This document shows, piece by piece, positions 14,655 to 17,836 of a DNA stretch of 17,836 nt (positions within the stretch are counted from its first letter, which is position 1; every line of letters starts with the position of its first letter). The stretch is from Burkholderiaceae bacterium (GTDB taxonomy: Bacteria; Pseudomonadota; Gammaproteobacteria; Burkholderiales; Burkholderiaceae_E). The DNA lies in the NCBI GenBank assembly GCA_023258775.1, contig JALQWJ010000005.1, positions 1 to 17,836 on the forward strand, written 5' to 3'. The notes beneath the pieces were generated by a model that was not told where the DNA came from, did not search any database, and saw nothing but the letters and a program-made list of their open reading frames with translations. Made by a program: the position numbers and the translations under genes.

Positions 14655-16276
14655 CAGGCTGAAGCAAAGACGCGACCAGCTTGGACTGTTGCGCAGACAC
14701 TCAGCTGGTTTAAGTCCTTGGCGGGTATTTCATAAGGATCCTGATCCAGGACTACGAAATCTGCATGCTTGCCAACAGCAATAGAGCCGACCTCCTGATC
14801 CAGGTGAAGCGTTTGCGCTGCCCCAAGCGTAATTGCATATAGTGCTTCATCAACGCCAATACATTCGGTTTGACCTAAAACGACACCGCTTGCGGTCAGA
14901 CGATTGACCGCTGCCCAAGCAGTGAACAATGGACCCAGAGGTGTTACCGGTGCATCGGAGTGAATCCCCATCATAAGTCCTGCACGAAGGGCGCTTGCAC
15001 AAGCATTCATACGCGCTGCACGGTGAGGCCCTAGGGTAATCGAGCGATGTTGGTCCCCCCAGTAGAAATGATGATTGGGAAACAAATTCACCGCCATTCC
15101 TAAAGCTTTCATTTTCCTGAACTGAGCCTCATCGCCCATCTGACAGTGTTGGAGAACGAAGCGGTGATCTGACGCTGCCTGCTTACGAAGCGCCTGCTCA
15201 AGGCAACGAAGCGCAAGATCAATCGCCTCGTCTCCGTTGGTATGAGTGTGCACCTGAAGTCCATTAGCAAGTGCACCTTCATAAAGGGCAGTGAGTTGTT
15301 CAGGCGCTGTATACCATAATCCATTAGGCATACCGTTATAGTATCCAGGCCACCGGAGTCTTGCTGAAAACCCCTGGATTGAACCATCGGCGAAAGCTTT
15401 AATGGCGCCTAATCGCAAGCGATCACTGCTTTTTGCTTTCAGTTCGAGCGCGCGCTCGATGAGTGCCGCTGGACTGATTGCCTGGAAGCGGCGCATGGCA
15501 ACGATCCGAACAGGATAGCGATCACTTGCCGTTACGCGAAGCATCATGTTCACTGCATCATCGGGTAACAAATTTGCAAGATCCGTAGCGGTTGTTACAC
15601 CTGCCCGAACACACAACGAGGCAAAGCGCCACATTGCCGCCTCATCACCCGCCATCGCCTCGCGATCAAAACCAACGAAGCGACCAACCATGGTCATGGC
15701 ATCAGGCCCTCTAAGTTCACCGCTTGGAAGACCTTCGTGATCAAGCACGATGCCTGGATGCTCTATGCCTTTACGCATCAGACCCGCCCTATCTAAGGCG
15801 AGTGTGTTGACATTCATAATATGGCCGCTTGCATGCATCACCCCAACACAAAGTGTCGTCGATACACGATCGAGATCATGTCTTGTCATACGAGATTGAT
15901 CTTTAAAATAGATCGGATCAAAGCCCCATGCCGATATCACTTGCTTTGAAAGGTCAGCTTGCTTTAAGCGATCGACAACAGCCTCAAGGCTCGGACATCC
16001 CTGCCAAAGGTTTCCCTGCGGATCCGACCTCGGAAAGAAGCCCGTATAGGTATAAGCCCAAAAAGCGCCTTCGCTGACATGGCAATGTCCCTCAACAAAT
16101 CCTGGCATAAGTACCTGATCAATGAACTGATCATTGACTCGGTGCGGACCGAGCGATTTCATTGCCTCGAGGCTGCCCGCACCAAGTATTCGACCATCAA
16201 GCACCGCCACGGCATGAGCATGCGGATTCCCTTGATCCATCGTAATGATGCGTTTTGCCGGAAAAATCTCGATCAT
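14654..16276 (-). CDS. Metal-dependent amidohydrolase, YtcJ-type (amidohydrolase family 3)
   Basis: About 540 residues, normal for the YtcJ/NfdA group, which hydrolyse formamides or related amides; the substrate is unknown. Ligands seen, numbered from the ATG at 16276: GHCH with His64 and His66, a Lys in IKAFADGS (Lys293) that could be the carboxylated metal-bridging residue, HTHTNGDEA with His343/His345, LQHCQM with His377, and HSDAPVTP with Asp441. The C-terminus has the sandwich-domain ending GSIAVGKHADFVVLD. The frame opens at 16357, but the first 27 residues are not family-like and would overlap the promoter candidate at 16327-16354, so the Met before IEIFPAKRIITMD is the better start. 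No signal peptide is seen, so it is probably cytoplasmic. It is followed by the COG0523 GTPase with a one-base overlap. Confidence 0.93.
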   Translation of the reverse strand: MIEIFPAKRIITMDQGNPHAHAVAVLDGRILGAGSLEAMKSLGPHRVNDQFIDQVLMPGFVEGHCHVSEGAFWAYTYTGFFPRSDPQGNLWQGCPSLEAVVDRLKQADLSKQVISAWGFDPIYFKDQSRMTRHDLDRVSTTLCVGVMHASGHIMNVNTLALDRAGLMRKGIEHPGIVLDHEGLPSGELRGPDAMTMVGRFVGFDREAMAGDEAAMWRFASLCVRAGVTTATDLANLLPDDAVNMMLRVTASDRYPVRIVAMRRFQAISPAALIERALELKAKSSDRLRLGAIKAFADGSIQGFSARLRWPGYYNGMPNGLWYTAPEQLTALYEGALANGLQVHTHTNGDEAIDLALRCLEQALRKQAASDHRFVLQHCQMGDEAQFRKMKALGMAVNLFPNHHFYWGDQHRSITLGPHRAARMNACASALRAGLMMGIHSDAPVTPLGPLFTAWAAVNRLTASGVVLGQTECIGVDEALYAITLGAAQTLHLDQEVGSIAVGKHADFVVLDQDPYEIPAKDLNQLSVCATVQAGRVFASA

Positions 16277-16326
16277 AGTGAGGTCGTCACCTTTGCTTTG
16301 AAAGTTTAGAGCTTCGCTTGAAGATA

Positions 16327-16354
16327 AAAATATTGCACCCGTATGCGCTTTGAA
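16327..16354 (-). promoter_or_regulatory. Candidate promoter for the amidohydrolase/COG0523 pair
   Basis: On the - strand TTCAAA (16354-16349), a 16-bp spacer and TATTTT (16332-16327) match sigma70 boxes at 4 of 6 each. It lies about 50 bp before the ATG at 16276 and inside the spacer after the DUF1992 gene. This placement argues against the longer upstream start. Confidence 0.4.
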
Positions 16355-16415
16355 CACTACAGATCAGGACGATTGGACGAAAGTGAAGAAAAGTTTTTTT
16401 CACGTCTTCGGAGAT

Positions 16416-16658
16416 TCACGAACGATTTGCTTTCCTTAAACGCATCAATTGAATACTTTCCAAAAAATGTCGACGATCTTTTAATTCATCGTCTTTTTGT
16501 CCAAGCGCTCTTCGGATCACAAGCCGCGACTCAAGAGACAAGGACATATCCTCATCGAAAGTCAACGGTTTACCCTCGCCTGGCAAATTTCGGAACTCGC
16601 CGCGTTGTTGTGCGGCTTCAATACGTTGGTCAGCAATCCAACTCAGTGCAAGCTTCAT
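16416..16658 (-). CDS. Small DUF1992 protein (DnaJ homologue subfamily C member 28-type domain)
   Basis: An 80-residue protein. The segment IADQRIEAAQQRGEFRNLPG followed by EGKPL matches the DUF1992 hallmark (I-A-E-x-R-I, G-E-F-x-N-L-P-G, G-K-P-L). The rest is charged and helical. The family's function is not established; bacterial members are short cytoplasmic proteins that lack the J domain of the eukaryotic relatives. It is divergent from the reductase gene at 16709 with 50 bp between starts, and 139 bp upstream of the amidohydrolase start on the same strand. No ribosome site stands out. Confidence 0.85.
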   Translation of the reverse strand: MKLALSWIADQRIEAAQQRGEFRNLPGEGKPLTFDEDMSLSLESRLVIRRALGQKDDELKDRRHFLESIQLMRLRKANRS

Positions 16659-16708
16659 GGTGAGTCAAATCCGTAAATCGATTAGCTGCTTGGTGTGGTG
16701 ACAGAATC

Positions 16709-17722
16709 ATGAATCGTTCGATCCGCTTTGCAAAACATCCACATGGGATGCCAGACGCCCAATGCTTCGAGTTTACGCAAGAAGATCTCCCTAGCCCTGG
16801 TCCGGATGAGGTTTTAATCGAGAACCATTTGCTTTCGGTTGATCCCTATATTCGAATGAGAATGGAACAGGAAGATTCCTATGCGCCAGCAATGCGAATT
16901 GGCGAGGTCATTGTCGGAAGGACTATCGGTCGGGTAATTCAGTCGAATGATGCAAGACTTGGCCTTGGCAGCTGGGTGCTCGGACGTCATGCCTGGCAGT
17001 TGTACTCCCTGGCGAAACCCGATGAACTTCAAGTGATCGATCCTGAACATGCCCCATTAGGCGCATACCTTGGCGCACTTGGGTCAACCGGACAAACTGC
17101 CTGGCTTGGCTTTCATTTGATTGGGAAGCCCAAGGCAGGCGAGACTGTTGTCGTTTCGGCTGCAGCAGGCGCTGTCGGTAGTGTCGCCTGTCAACTCGCA
17201 AAACGATTAGGCTGTCACACCATTGGTATTGCTGGTGGTCAGAGGAAATGCGAGTGGGTCAAAACTGCATTGGGTGCCGATGAATGCCTTGACTATCAAA
17301 GCGCTGACTTTAAGGCGAGCCTGGCGGTTCGACTACATGATGGCATTGATTTCTATTTTGATAATGTAGCGGGTTCTATACTTGATCATTTATTGCTTCA
17401 TATGAACATGCATGCACGTGTTGCCCTATGCGGTCTCGTATCCCAATACAACGCTACAAGTCCCGATGGCATATTCAACCTTCGTGCGCTGTTCAACAAA
17501 CGCGTCAAGCTTCAAGCTTTTTTACTTTCGGACCACAAAGACCTGCTTGCGCAAGCAAGTGCGGACTTACTGATAGCATTTCGCGATGGTCAACTCCGCC
17601 ATGAAGAAACGATCTATGAAGGGCTTGACCAGGCACCATTAGCCTTTGTCGATATGTTGCAAGGAAAAAACCTTGGCAAGCAACTTGTTCGATTACGCGA
17701 TTCAAGCGGTCAAGCTCTTTAG
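16709..17722 (+). CDS. NADPH-dependent MDR-type oxidoreductase (prostaglandin/leukotriene reductase-like)
   Basis: A 337-residue zinc-free medium-chain reductase. The N-terminus has the group's PGPDEVLIENHLLSVDPYIR motif (up to 60), where VDPYIR is typical of the PTGR/CurA/YncB branch. The nucleotide-binding loop AAAGAVGSVACQLAK starts at residue 151, followed by IGIAGGQRKCEW (NADPH-preferring type) and DFYFDNVAGSILD. These enzymes reduce activated C=C bonds of alpha,beta-unsaturated ketones or aldehydes with NADPH in the cytoplasm; the physiological substrate is unclear. The ATG at 16709 has ggtgac about 9 bp upstream. The next gene on the same strand begins 20 bp after its stop. Confidence 0.92.
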   Translation: MNRSIRFAKHPHGMPDAQCFEFTQEDLPSPGPDEVLIENHLLSVDPYIRMRMEQEDSYAPAMRIGEVIVGRTIGRVIQSNDARLGLGSWVLGRHAWQLYSLAKPDELQVIDPEHAPLGAYLGALGSTGQTAWLGFHLIGKPKAGETVVVSAAAGAVGSVACQLAKRLGCHTIGIAGGQRKCEWVKTALGADECLDYQSADFKASLAVRLHDGIDFYFDNVAGSILDHLLLHMNMHARVALCGLVSQYNATSPDGIFNLRALFNKRVKLQAFLLSDHKDLLAQASADLLIAFRDGQLRHEETIYEGLDQAPLAFVDMLQGKNLGKQLVRLRDSSGQAL

Positions 17723-17730
17723 TTGGCTCC

Positions 17731-17737
17731 AAAGGGG
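17731..17737 (+). promoter_or_regulatory. Shine-Dalgarno before the edge gene
   Basis: aaagggg lies 5 bp before the ATG at 17743 and supports that reading frame as real. Confidence 0.5.
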
Positions 17738-17742
17738 CTTCT

Positions 17743-17836
17743 ATGCATTTAGCTGAGGTACCACAAGGTATTAGTACGATCCATTTTTTGGTTCGAGTCA
17801 TCTTCGGCTTTGGCGCTAGAAATTCGCTTGCATTGG
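17743..17836 (+). CDS. Start of an unidentified gene, 3' partial
   Basis: The frame from ATG 17743 stays open for all 31 codons to the window end (MHLAEVPQGISTIHF, then LVRVIFGFGA). It is preceded by a purine-rich ribosome site and sits 20 bp after the reductase stop, so it is probably the next gene of that operon. The hydrophobic stretch could be a membrane segment, but too little is visible to name a family. Confidence 0.5.
   Translation, partial: MHLAEVPQGISTIHFLVRVIFGFGARNSLAL

Noticed and set aside
16277..16357. Longer N-terminus of the YtcJ-type amidohydrolase
   Set aside because: The added 27 residues are not family-like and overlap the best promoter candidate.
16383..16403. Terminator after the DUF1992 gene (gtgaagaaa stem with a T-rich arm)
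   Set aside because: The stem is A/T only apart from its base and includes a wobble pair; the T-run is inside the stem and no tail follows on the - strand.

Overview
The window looks like chromosomal DNA of a Gram-negative proteobacterium, most likely a betaproteobacterium (order-level placement is a guess from protein flavour). It encodes an exported OmpA-family protein with a classical signal peptide, a proteobacterial-type glucose-6-phosphate isomerase and a typical set of CoA-ester and amide catabolism enzymes. Base composition is even, and there are no insertion sequences, phage genes, CRISPR arrays, rRNA or tRNA genes that I can see.

Positions 1-7476 (+ strand) form a co-directional run. 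It holds the 3' part of a fused biotin carboxylase / biotin carrier / carboxyltransferase gene, a CaiB/BaiF (family III) CoA-transferase, two subunits of a family I CoA-transferase-like enzyme that resembles the IpdA/IpdB hydrolase branch, a cytoplasmic type II-fold L-asparaginase, and an OmpA-family peptidoglycan-binding protein. Several junctions are very tight: a 4-bp ATGA overlap at 3901, a 5-bp gap before the asparaginase and a 4-bp gap before the OmpA gene. The likely joint job of the first four genes is activation, carboxylation and CoA transfer or ring hydrolysis of an organic acid; the substrate cannot be read from the sequence. Positions 7511-9549 (- strand) hold pgi followed by a small exported protein, joined by an ATGA overlap.

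Positions 9617-13658 (+ strand) hold an M20D amidohydrolase (hippurate hydrolase type), an unrecognised 477-residue protein with an N-terminal helix-turn-helix-like segment and a long coiled-coil tail, and an FMN-dependent NtaA/DmoA-type monooxygenase. Positions 13761-16276 (- strand) hold a YtcJ-type metal-dependent amidohydrolase whose stop codon overlaps the start of a CobW/COG0523 GTPase with a degenerate guanine-recognition motif. Further right are a small DUF1992 protein (-), a divergent NADPH-dependent MDR-type reductase (+), and the first 31 codons of another + strand gene running off the end.

The most unusual structural feature is a set of short tandem repeats, each of different sequence and unit length, at gene junctions (21 bp after the carboxylase, 17 bp between the two CoA-transferase-like subunits, 13 bp across the stop/start of the coiled-coil and monooxygenase genes), together with in-frame 21-nt and 6-nt repeats in the linkers of the carboxylase. 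The 13-bp array can be unfolded to an ancestral TGATG stop/start overlap, which suggests that local tandem duplication has been pulling coupled genes apart. No complete new system is evident; the best candidates for new biology are the junction repeats, the HTH/coiled-coil protein, and the amidohydrolase-COG0523 pair.
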